From Meconema thalassinum (taxonomy: Eukaryota > Arthropoda > Insecta > Orthoptera > Tettigoniidae): a stretch of DNA of 64,000 nt. Of the stretch, positions 1-12,725 are shown one piece after another (position 1 is the first letter of the stretch; each line of letters opens with the position of its first letter). The notes under the pieces are model-generated. The model was not told the origin of the DNA and did not search any database. It saw nothing but the letters and a program-made list of their open reading frames with translations. The DNA lies in contig OX336392.1 of the NCBI GenBank assembly GCA_946902985.2, positions 19,008,716 through 19,072,715 on the forward strand, written 5' to 3'. The position numbers and the translations under genes are program-made.

Positions 1-1620
1 ACTTAGACTCAGGCTCCTCTAGGGAAACAGAACAAGACTCCTCTTGGGACTTTTACTAAGGCTCCCCTTGGGACTTAGACTCAGGCTCCTCTTGGGACTT
101 TGACTCAGGCTCCTCTGGGACTTAGACCCAGGTTCTTCTTGGGACTTAGACTCAGACACCTCTTGGGCCTTAGACTCAGGCTCCTCTTGGGACTTTGACT
201 CAGGCTCCACTTGGGAGAAAAACCCAGGCTCCTGTTGGGACTTTGACCCAGGCTCCTCTTGGGACATAGACCCAAGCTCCTCTTGGGACATAGACTCATG
301 CTCCTCTTGGGAAACAGAACAAGACTCCTCTTGGGACATTTACTAAGGCTCCCCTTGGGACTTAGACTCAGGCTCCTCTTGGGACTTTGACTCAGGATCC
401 TCTTGGGACTCAGACTCAGGCTCCTCTTGGGAAACAAACCCTGGCTCCTCTTGGGACTTAGACTCAGACTCCTCTTGGGAAATAGACTCAGGCTCCTCTT
501 GGGACTTAGACTGCTCTTGGGACTTAGACACAGGCTGCTCTTGGGTCTTTGACTCAGGCTCCCCATGGAACACAGGCCCAGGCTCCCCTTGGGACTTAGA
601 CTCAGACACCTCTTGGGACTTAGACTCAGGCTCCTCTTGGGACTTTGACTCAGGCTCCACTTGGGACAAAGAATCAGGCTCCTCTTGGGACTTAGACCCA
701 GGCTCCTCTTGGGACTTTGACTCAGACTCCTCTTGGGACTTAGACTCAGACTCCTCTTGGGATTTAAACTCAGACTCCTCTTGGGATTTAGACTCAGGCT
801 CCTCATGGGACCAGACCCAGGCTCCTCTTGGGACTTAGACTCAGGCTCCTCTCGGGACTTAGACTCAGACTCCTCTTGGGACTTAAACTCAGGCTCCTCT
901 TGGGACTTAGATTAAGACTCCTCTTGGGACTTAGACCCAGGCTCCTCTTGGGACTTAGACCCAGGCTCCTCTTGGGACTTAGACCCAGGCTCCCCTTGGG
1001 ACTTAGACTCAGACTCCTCTTGGGACACAGACTCAGACTCCTCTTGGGACACAGACTCAGACTCCTCTTGGGGCTTAGGCCCAGGCTCCTCTTGGGACTT
1101 AGGCCCAGGCTCCTCTTGGGACACAGACTCAGGCTCCTCTTGGGACTTAGACCCAGGCTCCTCTTGGGACTTAGACTCAGGCTCCTCTTGGGACTTAGAC
1201 TCAGGCTCCTCTTGGGACTAAGACTCAGGCTCCTGTTGGGACATAGACTCAGGCTCCCCTTGGTACTTAGATTCAGGCTCCTCTTGGGACTTAAACACAG
1301 GCTCTTCTTGGTACTTAGACACAGGCTCCTCTTGGGACTTAGATTCAGGCTCCTCTTGGGACGTGGAATAAGTCTCCTCTTGGGCCTTAGATTCAGACTC
1401 CTCTTGGGACTTATACAGAGGCTCCTCTTGGTACTTAGACCCAGGCTTCTCTTGGGACTTAGACTCAGGTTCCACTTGGGACATAGACTCAGGCTCCCTT
1501 TGGGACTTAAGCTCAGGCTCCTCTTGGGACATAGACCCAGGCTCCTCTTGGGACATACACCCAGGCTCCCTTTGGGACTTAGACTCAGGCTCCTCTTGGG
1601 ACTTAGACACAGGCTCCTAC

Positions 1621-1660
1621 TCGCACGTAGACACAGACTCCTCTGGGTAAAAGTCTAAGG
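1621..1660. repeat. Module B junction (family of 15; first copy)
   Basis: Module B is a 40-bp non-unit junction. It begins TCGCACGTAGACACAG and ends GTAAAAGTCTAAGG, followed by CTCCTCTCGGGACTTAAACT. Core starts: 1621, 18128, 23798, 24346, 27881, 28429, 29911, 34976, 35524, 37411, 40537, 44429, 49352, 58612 and 63424. The copies at 49352 and 58612 share one extra T before GGGTAAAAG. About 100 bp downstream each copy is followed by a shortened unit junction, TTTAGACAGGCTCCAATT or a close variant. On the plus strand it ends two of the open frames. On the minus strand it contains CTTTTACCCAG, which resembles a splice acceptor. No function is established. Confidence 0.85.
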
Positions 1661-2099
1661 CTCCTCTCGGGACTTAAACTCAGGCTCCTCTTGGGACTTA
1701 GACTCAGACTTCTCTTGGGACTTATACTCAGGCTCCTCTTGGGATTTAGACAGGCTCCAATTGGGACATAGACACAGGCTCCTCTTGGGACTTTGACTCA
1801 GGTTCATCTTGGGACGTGGAATCAGACTCCTCCTGGGCCTTAGATTCAGGCTCCCCTTGGGACTTAAACACAGGCTCCTCTTTGGACTTAGACTCAGGCT
1901 CCACTTGGGACATAGACACAGGCTCCTCTTGGGACTTAGACTCAGGCTCCATTTGGGACATAGACTCAGGCTCCATTTGGGACAGACTCAGGCTCCTCTT
2001 GAGACTTAGACCCAGGCTCCCTTTGGGACTTAGACTCAGGCTCCTCTTGGGACATAGACCCAAGCTCCTCTTGGGACATAGACTCAGGCTCCCCTTGGG

Positions 2100-5000
2100 A
2101 CATGGACCCAGGCTCCTCTTGGGACTTAGACTCAGGCTCCTCTTGGAACTTAGACTCAGACTCTTCTTGGGACTTGGACTCAGGCTCCTCTTGGGACCTT
2201 GACTCAGGCTCCACTTGGGACACAGACCCAGGCTCCTCTTGGGACATAGACTCAAACGCCACTTGGGACTTAGACTCAGGGTCCTCTTGGGACACAGACC
2301 CAGGCTCCTCTTGGGACAGACTCATGGTCTGTGAGGAAGTATTGCAATCTTATTTGACTGTGTCAGTCAGGCTCCCCTTGTGACTAAGGCTCAGGCTCCT
2401 CTTGGAAAATAGACCCAGGTTCCTCCTGGGACTTAGACGCAGACTCCTCTTGGGACAAAGACTCAGGCTCCCCTTGGGAAACAGTCCCAGGCCCCTCTTG
2501 GGACTTAGGCTCAGGCTCCTCTTGGGACTTAGACCAAGGCTCCTCTTGGGACTCAGACTCAGGCTCCCTTTGGGACTTAGGCTCAGGCTCCTCTTGGGAC
2601 ATTGACCTAGGCTCCTCTTGGGACTTAGACTCAGGCTCGACTTGGGACATAGACTAAGGCTCCCTTTGGGACTTAGGCTCAGGCTCCTCTTGGGACATAA
2701 ATCCAGGCTCCTCTTGGGATATACATCCAGGCCCCATTTGGGACATAGACTCAGGCTCCTCTTGGGTCATAGACCCAAGCTCCTCTTAGGACTTAGACCC
2801 AAGCTCCTCTTGGGACTTAGACTCAGGCTCCCCTTGGGACACAGACCCAGGCTCCTCTTGGGACTTAGACTCATGGACCGTGAGGAAGTGTTGCAATCTT
2901 ATTTGACTGTGTCAGTCAGGCTCCCCTTGTGACTAAGGCTCAGGCTCCTCTTGGAAAATAGACCCAGGCTCCTCCTGGGACTTAGACTCAGACTCCTCTT
3001 GGGACACAGACCCAGGCTCCCCTTGGGAAACAGACCAAGGCCCCTCTTGGGACTTAGACTCAGGCTCCCTTTGGGACTTAGGCTCAGGCTCCTCTTGGAA
3101 AATAGATCCAGGCTCCTCCTTGGACTTAGACGCAGGCTCCTCTTGGGACAAAGACTCAGGCTTCCCTTGGGAAACAGACCCAGGCCCCTCTTGGGACTTA
3201 GGCTCAGGCTCCTCTTGGGACTTAGGATCAGGCTCCTCTTGGGTCATAGACCCAGGCTCCCTTTGGGACTTAGACTCAGGCTCCTCTTGGGTCATAGACC
3301 CAAGCTCCTCTTAGGACTTAGACTCAGGCTCCTCTTGGAACATAGACTCAGGCTCCCTTTGGGACAGACTCAGGCTCCTCTTGAGACTTAGACCCAGGCT
3401 CCCTTTGGGACTTAGACTCAGGCTCCCCTTGGGACATAGACCCAGGCTCCTCTTGGGACTTACACCCAAGCTCCTCTTGGGACTTAGACTCAGGCTCCCC
3501 TTGGGACACAGACCCAGGCTCCTCTTGGTACTTAGACTCATGGACCGTGAGGAAGTGTTGCAATCTTATTTGACTGTGTCAGTCAGGCTCCCCTTGTGAC
3601 TAAGGCTCAGGCTCCTCTTGGAAAATAGACCCAGGCTCCTCCTGGGACTTAGACTCAGACTCCTCTTGGGACATAGACTCAGGCTCCCCTTGGGAAACAG
3701 ACCAAGGCCCCTCTTGGGACTTAGACTCAGACTCCTCTTGGGAAATAGGCTCAGGCTCCTCTTGGTACTTAGACTCCTCTTGGGACTTAGACACAGGCTC
3801 CTCTTGGGACATTGAATCAGGCTCCACTTGGGACACAGACGCAGGCTCCTCTTGGGACTTTGACTCAGGCTCCACTTGCGACACAGACCCAGTCTCCTCT
3901 TGGGACTTAGACCCAGGCTCTTCTTGGGACTTAGGCTCAGGCTCCTCTTGGGACATAGACCCAGGCTCCTCTTGGGACACAGACTCAGGTTCCTCTTGGG
4001 ACACAGACCCAGGCTCCTCTTGGGACATAGACCCAGGCTCCTCTTGGGACTTAGGCTCAGGCTCCTCTTGGGACATAGACCAAAGCTCCGCTTTGGACTC
4101 AGATTCAGGCTCCCTTTGGGACTTAGACTAAGGCTCCTCTTGGGACATAGACCTAGGCCCCTCTTGAGACTTAGACTCAGGCTCCACTTGGGACATAGGC
4201 TCAGGCTCCCTTTGGGACTTAGGCTCAGGCTCCACTTGGGACATAAACCAAGGCTCCTCTTGGGATATACACCCAGGCTCCCTTAGGGACTTAGACTCAG
4301 GCTCCACTTAGGACATAGACTCAGGCTCCCTATGGGACTTAGACTCAGGCTGCTCTTGAGACTTAGACCCAGGCTCCCTTTGGGACTTAGACTCATGCTC
4401 CTCTTGGGTCATAGACCCAAGCTCCTCTTAGGACATAGACTCAGGCTCCACTTGGGACATAGACCCAGGGTCCTCTTGGCACTTAGACTCAGGCTCCTCT
4501 TGGAACTTAGACTCAGGCTCCTATTTGACTTAGACCCAGACTCCTTTTGGATCATAGACCCAGACTCCTCTTGGGACTTAGACTCAGGCTCCTCTTGGGA
4601 CCTTGACTCAGGCTTCACTTGGGACACAGACGCAGGCTCCTCTTGGGACATAGACTCAGACTCCCCTTGGGACTTAGACTCAGGCTCCTCTTGGGACACA
4701 GACCCAGGCTCCTCTTGGGACTTAGACTCATGGTCCGTGAGGAAGTGTTGCAATCTTATTTGACTGTGTCATTCAGGCTCCCCTTGTGACTTAGGCTCAG
4801 GCTCCTCTTGGGAAATAGACCCAGGCTCCTCTTGGGACATAGACTCAGACTCCTCTTGGGACTTAGACCCAGGCACCTCATGGGATTTAGACTCAGACTC
4901 CTCTTGGGAATTAGACTCAGGCTCCTCTTGGGACTTAGGCTCAGGCTCCTCTTGGGACACAGACCCAGGCTCTTCTTGGGACATAGACCCAGACTCCTCT

Positions 5001-6776
5001 TGGGACTTAGATTCAGGCTCCTCTTGGGACTTAGACCCAGGCTCCTCTTGGGACTTAGACTCAGACTCCTCTTGGACCTTAGACTCAGGCTCCTCTTGGG
5101 ACTTTGACTCAGGCTGCACTTGGGACAAAGACCCAGGCTCCTGTTGGGACTTAGACTCAGACACCTCTTGGGACTTAGACATAGGCTCCTCTTGGGACAC
5201 AGACCCAGGCTCCTGATGGGACTTTGACCCAGGCTGCTCTTGGGACTTAGACCCAGGCTCCTCATGGGACTTAGACTCAGACTCCTTTTGGGACTTAGAC
5301 TCAGGCTCCTCTTGGGAAACAGACCCAGACTCCTCTTGGGACTTGGACTCAGGCTCCCCTTTGGATTTTGACTAAGGCTCCACTCGGGACACAGACTCAG
5401 GCTCCTCTTGGGACATAGACCCAGGCTCCTCTTGGGACTTAGACTCAGGCTCCTCTTGGGAAACAGACCCAGACTCCTCTTGGGACTTGGACTCAGGCTC
5501 CCCTTGGGACTTAGACTCAGACTCCTCTTGGGACTTAGACTCAAGCTCCTCTTGGGACTTAGACTCAGGCTTCTCTTGGGAAACAGACCCAGGCTCCTCT
5601 TGGGACATAGACTCAGACTCCTCTTGGGAAATAGACTCAGGCTCCTCTTGGGACTTAGACTCAGACTCCTCTTGGGAAATAGACTCAGGCTCCTCTTGGG
5701 ACTTAGACTCCTCTTGGGACTTAGTCACAGGCTCCTCTTGGGTCTTTGACTCAGGCTCCACTTGGAACACAGGCCCAGGCTCCTCTTGGGAATTTGACTC
5801 AGGCTCCACTTGGGACACAGACCCAGGCTCCTCTTGGGACTTAGACTCAGGCTCCCCTTGGGACTTTGACTGAGGCTCCACTTGGGACACAGACTCAGGT
5901 TCCTCTTGGGACTTAGAATCAGACTCCTCTTGGGACTTAGACCCAGGCTCCTCTTGGGACATAGTCTCAGAATCCTCTTGGGACACAGGCCCAGGCTCCT
6001 CCTGCGACACAGACTCATGCTTCTCTTGGGACTTAGACTCAGGCTCCTCTTGGGACGTGGAATCAGACTCCTCTTGGGCCTTAGATTCAGCCTCCTCTTG
6101 GGACTTAAACAGAGGCTCCACTTGGTACTTAGACACAGGCTTCTCTTGGGACTTATACTCAGGCTCCACTTGGGACATACACTCTGGCTCCCATTGGGAC
6201 TTTGACTGAGGCTCCACTTGGGACACAGACTCAGGTTCCTCTTGGGACTTAGAATCAGACTCCTCTTGGGACATAGACCCAGGCTCCTTTTGGGACATAC
6301 ACCCAGGCTCCTCTTGGGACGTGGAATCAGACTCCTCTTAGGCCTTAGATTCAGCCTCCTCTTGGGACTTAAACAGAGGCTCCACTTGGTACTTAGACAC
6401 AGGCTTCTCTTGGGACTTATACTCAGGCTCCACTTGGGACACAGACTCAGGCTCCTCTTGGGACTTAGACACAGGCTCCTATTGGGACATAGACACAGGC
6501 TCGTCGTGGGACTTAGACACATGATCCTATTGAGACACAGACTCAGGCTCCTCTTGGGACTTGAACTAAGACTCCTCTTGGGAAGTGGAATCAGACTCCT
6601 CTTGGGCCTTAGATTCAGGCTCCTCTTGGGACTTAAACACAGGCTCCTCTTGGTACTTAGACACAGGCTCCTCTTGGAACTTAGACTCAGGCTCCACTTG
6701 GGACACAGACTCAGGCTCCTCTTGGGACATAGACCCAGGCTCCTCTTGGGACTTAGACCCAGGCTCCCCTTGGGAC
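2100..6776. repeat. Higher-order repeat, 4,677-bp unit, copy 1
   Basis: This block matches the next one at a constant offset of 4,677 bp. Module A palindromes at 2355, 3571 and 4761 recur at 7032, 8248 and 9438. Matching includes irregular features such as the AACAGTCCC variant near 2480 and 7157. The offset is 194 units plus 21 bp, so it was set by segmental duplication, not by gain of whole 24-bp units. Boundaries are approximate because the ends dissolve into ordinary units. Confidence 0.8.
2355..2369. repeat. Module A junction palindrome (family of 27; first copy)
   Basis: Module A is a non-unit junction of about 55 bp. It reads CATGGTCCGTGAGGAAG, then TTGCAATCTTAT, then the palindrome TGACTG-TGT-CAGTCA, then GGCTCCCCTTGTGAC. 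Palindrome starts: 2355, 2904, 3571, 4761, 7032, 7557, 8248, 9438, 20515, 25058, 25319, 28855, 30719, 31627, 36236, 38219, 38911, 41345, 41750, 42586, 45237, 45642, 46478, 50185 (split; resumes at 56006), 57499, 59481 and 60671. Copies 4761, 9438 and 60671 end ATTCA; 20515, 31627 and 59481 have one change in the stem. On the minus strand it holds a TAA followed 24 nt later by an in-frame ACC-ATG-A. Function unknown. Confidence 0.85.
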
Positions 6777-9700
6777 ATGGACCCAGGCTCCTCTTGGGAC
6801 TTAGACTCAGGCTCCTCTTGGAACTTAGACTCAGACTCTTCTTGGGACTTGGACTCAGGCTCCTCTTGGGACCTTGACTCAGGCTCCACTTGGGACACAG
6901 ACCCAGGCTCCTCTTGGGACATAGACTCAGACGCCACTTGGGACTTAGACTCAGGGTCCTCTTGGGACACAGACCCAGGCTCCTCTTGGGACTTAGACTC
7001 ATGGTCTGTGAGGAAGTATTGCAATCTTTTTTGACTGTGTCAGTCAGGCTCCCCTTGTGACTAAGGCACAGGCTCCTCTTGGAAAATAGACCCAGGTTCC
7101 TCCTGGGACTTAGACGCAGACTCCTCTTGGGACAAAGACTCAGGCTCCCCTTGGGAAACAGTCCCAGGCCCCTCTTGGGACTTTGGCTCAGGCTCCTCTT
7201 GGGACTTAGACCAAGGCTCCTCTTGGGACTCAGACTCAGGCTCCCTTTGGGACTTAGGCTCAGGCTCCTCTTGGGACATTGACCTAGGCTCCTCTTGGGA
7301 CTTAGACTCAGGCTCGACTTGGGACATAGACTAAGGCTCCCCTTGGGACTTAGGCTCAGGCTCCTCTTGGGACATAAATCCAGGCTCTTCTTGGGATATA
7401 CATCCAGGCCCCATTTGGGACTTATACTCAGGCTCCTCTTGGGACTTAGACCCAAGCTCCTCTTGGGACTTAGACTCAGGCTCCCCTTGGGACACAGACC
7501 CAGGCTCCTCTTGGGACTTAGACTCATGGACCGTGAGGAAGTGTTGCAATCTTATTTGACTGTGTCAGTCAGGCTCCCCTTGTGACTAAGGCTCAGGCTC
7601 CTCTTGGAAAATAGACCCAGGCTCCTCCTGGGACTTAGACTCAGACTCCTCTTGGGACACAGACTCAGGCTCCCCTTGGGAAACAGACCAAGGCCCCTCT
7701 TGGGACTTAGACTCAGGCTCCCTTTGGGACTTAGGCTCAGGCTCCTCTTGGAAAATAGACCCAGGCTCCTCCTTGGACTTAGACGCAGACTCCTCTTGGG
7801 ACAAAGACTCAGGCTCCCCTTGGGAAACAGACCCAGGCCCCTCTTGGGACTTAGGCTCAGGCTCCTCTTGGGACTTAGACCAAGGCTCCTCTTGGGACTC
7901 AGAATCAGGCTCCCTATAGGACTTAGACTCAGGCTGCTCTTGAGACTTAGACCCAGGCTCCCTTTGGGACTTAGAATCAGGCTCCTCTTGGTACATAGAC
8001 CCAGGCTCCCTTTGGGACTTAGACTCAGGCTCCTCTTGGGTCATAGACCCAAGCTCCTCTTAGGACTTAGACTCAGGCACCTCTTGGAACATAGACACAG
8101 GCTCCCTTTGGGACAGACTCAGGCTCCTCTTGAGACTTAGACCCAGGCTCCCTTTGGGACTTAGACTCAGGCTCCCCTTGGGACACAGACCCAGGCTCCT
8201 CTTGGGACATAGACTCATGGACCGTGAGGAAGTGTTGCAATCTTATTTGACTGTGTCAGTCAGGCTCCCCTTGTGACTAAGGCTCAGGCTCCTCTTGGAA
8301 AATAGACCCAGGCTCCTCCTGGGACTTAGACTCAGACTCCTCTTGGGACATAGACTCAGGCTCCCCTTGGGAAACAGACCAAGGCCTCTCTTGGGACTTA
8401 GACTCAGACTCCTCTTGGGAAATAGGCTCAGGCTCCTCTTGGTACTTAGACTCCTCTTGGGACTTAGAGACAGGCTCCTCTTGGGACATTGAATCAGGCT
8501 CCACTTGGGACACAGACGCAGGCTCCTCTTGGGACTTTGACTCAGGCTCCACTTGCGACACAGACCCAGTCTCCTCTTGGGACTTAGACCCAGGCTCTTC
8601 TTGGGACTTAGGCTCAGGCTCCTCTTGGGACACAGACCCAGGCTCCTCTTGGGACACAGACTCAGGTTCCTCTTGGGACACAGACCCAGGCTCCTCTTGG
8701 GACATAGACCCAGGCTCCTCTTGGGACTTAGGCTCAGGCTCCTCTTGGGACATAGACCAAGGCTCCGCTTGGGACTCAGACTCAGGCTCCCTTTGGGACT
8801 TAGACTCAGGCTCCTCTTGGGACATAGACCTAGGCCCCTCTTGAGACTTAGACTCAGGCTCCACTTGGGACATAGACTCAGGCTCCCTTTGGGACTTAGG
8901 CTCAGGCTCCACTTCGGACATAAACCCAGGCTCCTCTTGGGATATACACCCAGGCTCCCTTTGGGACTTAGACTCAGGCTCCACTTAGGACATAGACTCA
9001 GGCTCCCTATGGGACTTAGACTCAGGCTGCTCTTGAGACTTAGACCCAGGCTCCCTTTGGGACTTAGACTCATGCTCCTCTTGGGTCATAGACCCAAGCT
9101 CCTCTTAGGACTTAGACTCAGGCTCCACTTGGGACATAGACCCAGGCTCCTCTTGGAACTTAGACTCAGGCTCCTCTTGGAACTTAGACTCAGGCTCCTA
9201 TTTGACTTAGACCCAGACTCCTTTTGGAACATAGACCCAGACTCCTCTTGGGACTTAGACTCAGGCTCCTCTTGGGACCTTGACTCAGGCTTCACTTGGG
9301 ACACAGACGCAGGCTCCTCTTGGGACATAGACTCAGACTCCCCTTGGGACTTAGACTCAGGCTCCTCTTGGGACACAGACCCAGGCTCCTCTTGGGACTT
9401 AGACTCATGGTCCGTGAGGAAGTGTTGCAATCTTATTTGACTGTGTCATTCAGGCTCCCCTTGTGACTTAGGCTCAGGCTCCTCTTGGGAAATAGACCCA
9501 GGCTCCTCTTGGGACATAGACTCAGACTCCTCTTGGGACTTAGACCCAGGCACCTCATGGGATTTAGACTCAGACTCCTCTTGGGAATTACACTCAGGCT
9601 CCTCTTGGGACTTAGGCTCAGGCTCCTCTTGGGACACAGACCCAGGCTCTTCTTGGGACATAGACCCAGACTCCTCTTGGGACTTAGATTCAGGCTCCTC

Positions 9701-11260
9701 TTGGGACTTAGACCCAGGCTCCTCTTGGGACTTAGACTCAGACTCCTCTTGGACCTTAGACTCAGGCTCCTCTTGGGACTTTGACTCAGGCTGCACTTGG
9801 GACAAAGACCCAGGCTCCTGTTGGGACTTAGACTCAGACACCTCTTGGGACTTAGACATAGGCTCCTCTTGGGACACAGACCCAGGCTCCTGATGGGACT
9901 TTGACCCAGGCTGCTCTTGGGACTTAGACCCAGGCTCCTCATGGGACTTAGACTCAGACTCCTCTTGGGACTTAGACTCAGGCTCCTATGGGGAAACAGA
10001 CCCAGACTCCTCTTGGGACTTGGACTCAGGCTCCCCTTCTGATTTTGACTAAGGCTCCACTCGGGACACAGACTCAGGCTCCTCTTGGGACATAGACCCA
10101 TGCTCCTCTTGGGACTTAGACTCAGGCTCCTCTTGGGAAACAGACCCAGACTCCTCTTGGGACTTGGACTCAGACTCCCCTTGGGACTTAGACTCAGACT
10201 CCTCTTGGGACTTAGACTCAAGCTCCTCTTGGGACTTAGACTCAGGCTTCTCTTGGGAAACAGACCCAGGCTCCTCTTGGGACATAGACTCAGACTCCTC
10301 TTGGGAAATAGACTTAGGCTCCTCTTGGGACTTAGACTCTTCTTGGGACTTAGTCACAGGCTGCTCTTGGGTCTTTGACTCAGGCTCCACTTGGAACACA
10401 GGCCCAGGCTCCTCTTGGGAATTTGACTCAGGCTCCACTTGGGACACAGACCCAGGCTCCTCTTGGGACTTAGACTCAGGCTCCCCTTGGGACTTTGACT
10501 GAGGCTCCACTTGGGACACAGACTCAGGTTCCTCTTGGGACTTAGAATCAGACTCCTCTTGGGACTTAGACCCAGGCTCCTCTTGGGACATAGTCTCAGA
10601 CTCCTCTTGGGACACAGGCCCAGGCTCCTCTTGCGACACAGACTCAGGCTTCTCTTGGGACTTAGACTCAGGCTCCTCTTGGGACGTGGAATCAGACTCC
10701 TCTTGGGCCTTAGATTCAGCCTCCTCTTGGGACTTAAACAGAGGCTCCACTTGGTACTTAGACACAGGCTTCTCTTGGGACTTATACTCAGGCTCCACTT
10801 GGGACATACACTCAGGCTCCCTTTGGGACTTTGACTGAGGCTCCACTTGGGACACAGACTCAGGTTCCTCTTGGGACTTAGAATCAGACTCCTCTTGGGA
10901 CATAGACCCAGGCTCCTTTTGGGACATACACCCAGGCTCCTTTTGGGACTTAGACTCAGGCTCCTCTTGGGACTTAGACACAGGCTCCTATTGGGACATA
11001 GACACAGGCTCGTCGTGGGACTTAGACACATGATCCTATTGAGACACAGACTCAGGCTCCTCTTGGGACTTGAACTAAGACTCCTCTTGGGAAGTGGAAT
11101 CAGACTCCTCTTGGGCCTTAGATTCAGGCTCCTCTTGGGACTTAAACACAGGCTCCTCTTGGTACTTAGACACAGGCTCCTCTTGGAACTTAGACTCAGG
11201 CTCCACTTGGGACACAGACTCAGGCTCCTCTTGGGACATAGACGCAGGCTCCTCTTGGGA
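6777..11260. repeat. Higher-order repeat, 4,677-bp unit, copy 2
   Basis: This is the second tandem copy of the block that starts near 2100. After about 10,320 the offset falls in steps to 4,629 and then 4,509. This shows losses of 48 and 120 bp (2 and 5 units) in this copy relative to copy 1. The spacing of the module A copy at 7557 relative to 2904 is 4,653, a further 24-bp difference. Point differences between copies are sparse. Confidence 0.78.
7032..7046. repeat. Module A copy with altered flanking stop
   Basis: This is the only module A copy in which the minus-strand TAA codon just beyond the palindrome is changed, because the plus strand reads CTTTTTTGAC here and not CTTATTTGAC. The minus-strand LSPKRSLS frame therefore runs through the junction and gives an unusually long open frame (7527 down to 5725, 600 codons). 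The long frame is a single-base accident in one repeat copy and is not evidence of a gene. Confidence 0.8.
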
Positions 11261-12643
11261 TTTAGACCCAGGCTCATCTTGGGACTTAGACTCAGGCTCC
11301 TCCTGGGAAACAGACCCAGACCCCTCTTGGGACTTAGACTCAGGCTCCACTTGGGACACAGACTCAGGCTCCTTTTGGGACACAGATTCAGGCTCCTCTT
11401 GGGACTTAGATCCAGGCTCATCTTGGGACTTAGACTCAGGCTCCTTCTGGGAAACAGACCCAGACTCCTCTTGGAACTTAGACTCAGGCTCCACTTGGGA
11501 CACAGACTCAGGCTCCTCTTGGGACATAGACCCAGGCTCCTCTTGGGACTTAGACTCAGGCTCCTCTTGGGACTTAGGCTCAGGCTCCTCTTGGGAAACA
11601 GACCCAGAGTCCTCTTGGGACTTGGACTCAGGCTCACCTTGGGACTTAGACCCAGAATCCTCTTGGGACTTAGACTCAAGCTCCTCTTGGGACTTAGACT
11701 CAGGCTCCTCTTGGGAAACAGACCCAGGCCCCTCTTGGGACTTAGACTCAGACTCCTCTTGGGAAATAGACTCAGGCTCCTCTTGGGAAATAGACTCAGG
11801 CTCCTCTTGGGACTTAGACTCCTCTTGGGACTTAGACACAGGCTCCTCTTGGGTCTTTGACTCAGGCTCCACTTGGAACACAGGCCCAGGCTCCTCTTGG
11901 GACTTTGACTCATGCTCCACTTGGGATACAGACCCAGGCTCCTCTTGGGACTTAGACTCAGGCTCCCCTTGGGACCTTGACTGAGGCTCCACTTGGGACA
12001 CAGACTCAGGCTCCTCTTGGGACTTAGAATCAGACTCCTCTTGGGACTTAGACCCAGGCTCCTCTTGGGACATAGACTCAGACTCCTCTTGGGACACAGG
12101 CCCAGGCTCCTCTTGCGACACAGACTCAGGCTCCTCTTGGGACTTAGACTCAGGCTCCTCTTGGGACGTGGAATCAGACTCCTCTTGTGCCTTAGATTCA
12201 GGCTCCTCTTGGGACTTAAACAGAGGCTCCTCTTGGTACTTAGACACAGGCTTCTCTTGGGACTTAGACTCAGACCCCTCTTGGGACTTAGACTCAGACT
12301 CCTCTTGGGACTTAAATTCAGACTCCGCTTGGGACTTAGACTCAGTCTCCTCTTGGGACTTAGACCCAGGCTCCTCTTGGGACTTAGACTCAGGCTCCTC
12401 TTGGGACTTGGACTAAGACTCCTCTTGGGACTTAGACTCTGGCTCCTCTTGGGAAATAGACCCAGGCTTCTCTTGGGACTTAGACTCAGACTCCTCTTGG
12501 GACTTAGACTCTAGCTCCTCTTGGGACTAAGACCCAGGCACCTCATGGGACGTAGACTCAGACTCCTCTTGGGAATTAGACTCAGGCTCCTCTTGGGACT
12601 TAGGCCCAGGCTCCTCATGGGACACAGACCCAGGCTCCTCTTG

Positions 12644-12647
12644 GTAC
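12644..12647. repeat. Left target-site duplication GTAC of the 3.9-kb insertion
   Basis: GTAC at 12644-12647 directly precedes the element and is repeated at 16546-16549 directly after it. Uninterrupted paralogues have a single GTAC in the same context, CTTGGTACATAGACCC, at 22071-22074, 27019-27022 and 33423-33426. This confirms a 4-bp duplication on insertion. Confidence 0.88.
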
Positions 12648-12725
12648 TGCCCCCGTAATTGAATTATATAGAGACCACGGTGGCTATTTTGGAAATTATA
12701 GCGAAAGTTATGGCTGTCATAGTTA

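Larger units (their letters stand above)
1..12647. repeat. 24-bp minisatellite array, left segment
   Basis: Continuous tandem repetition of a 24-bp unit. A consensus copy is at 1156-1179: it opens with GGCTCC, continues TCTTGG and closes with GACTTAGACTCA. The last two hexamers (GACTTA, GACTCA) resemble each other, and many length variants are multiples of 6, for example 18-bp units near 510 and 5708, so a hexamer sub-repeat is plausible. Recurring variants replace the central CTTAGA by CATAGA, CACAGA, CTTTGA or AATAGA, and TCCTCTT by TCCACTT, TCCCTTT or TCCCCTT. The segment begins mid-array at base 1. It holds module A copies at 2355, 2904, 3571, 4761, 7032, 7557, 8248 and 9438, and one module B copy at 1621-1660. 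It stops at a GTAC target duplication (12644-12647). No gene is supported here; the open frames follow from the 24-bp period. Confidence 0.97.

Noticed and set aside
1..12647. CRISPR array
   Set aside because: The units are contiguous with no unique spacers, and the window is animal DNA with a BEL/Pao element.
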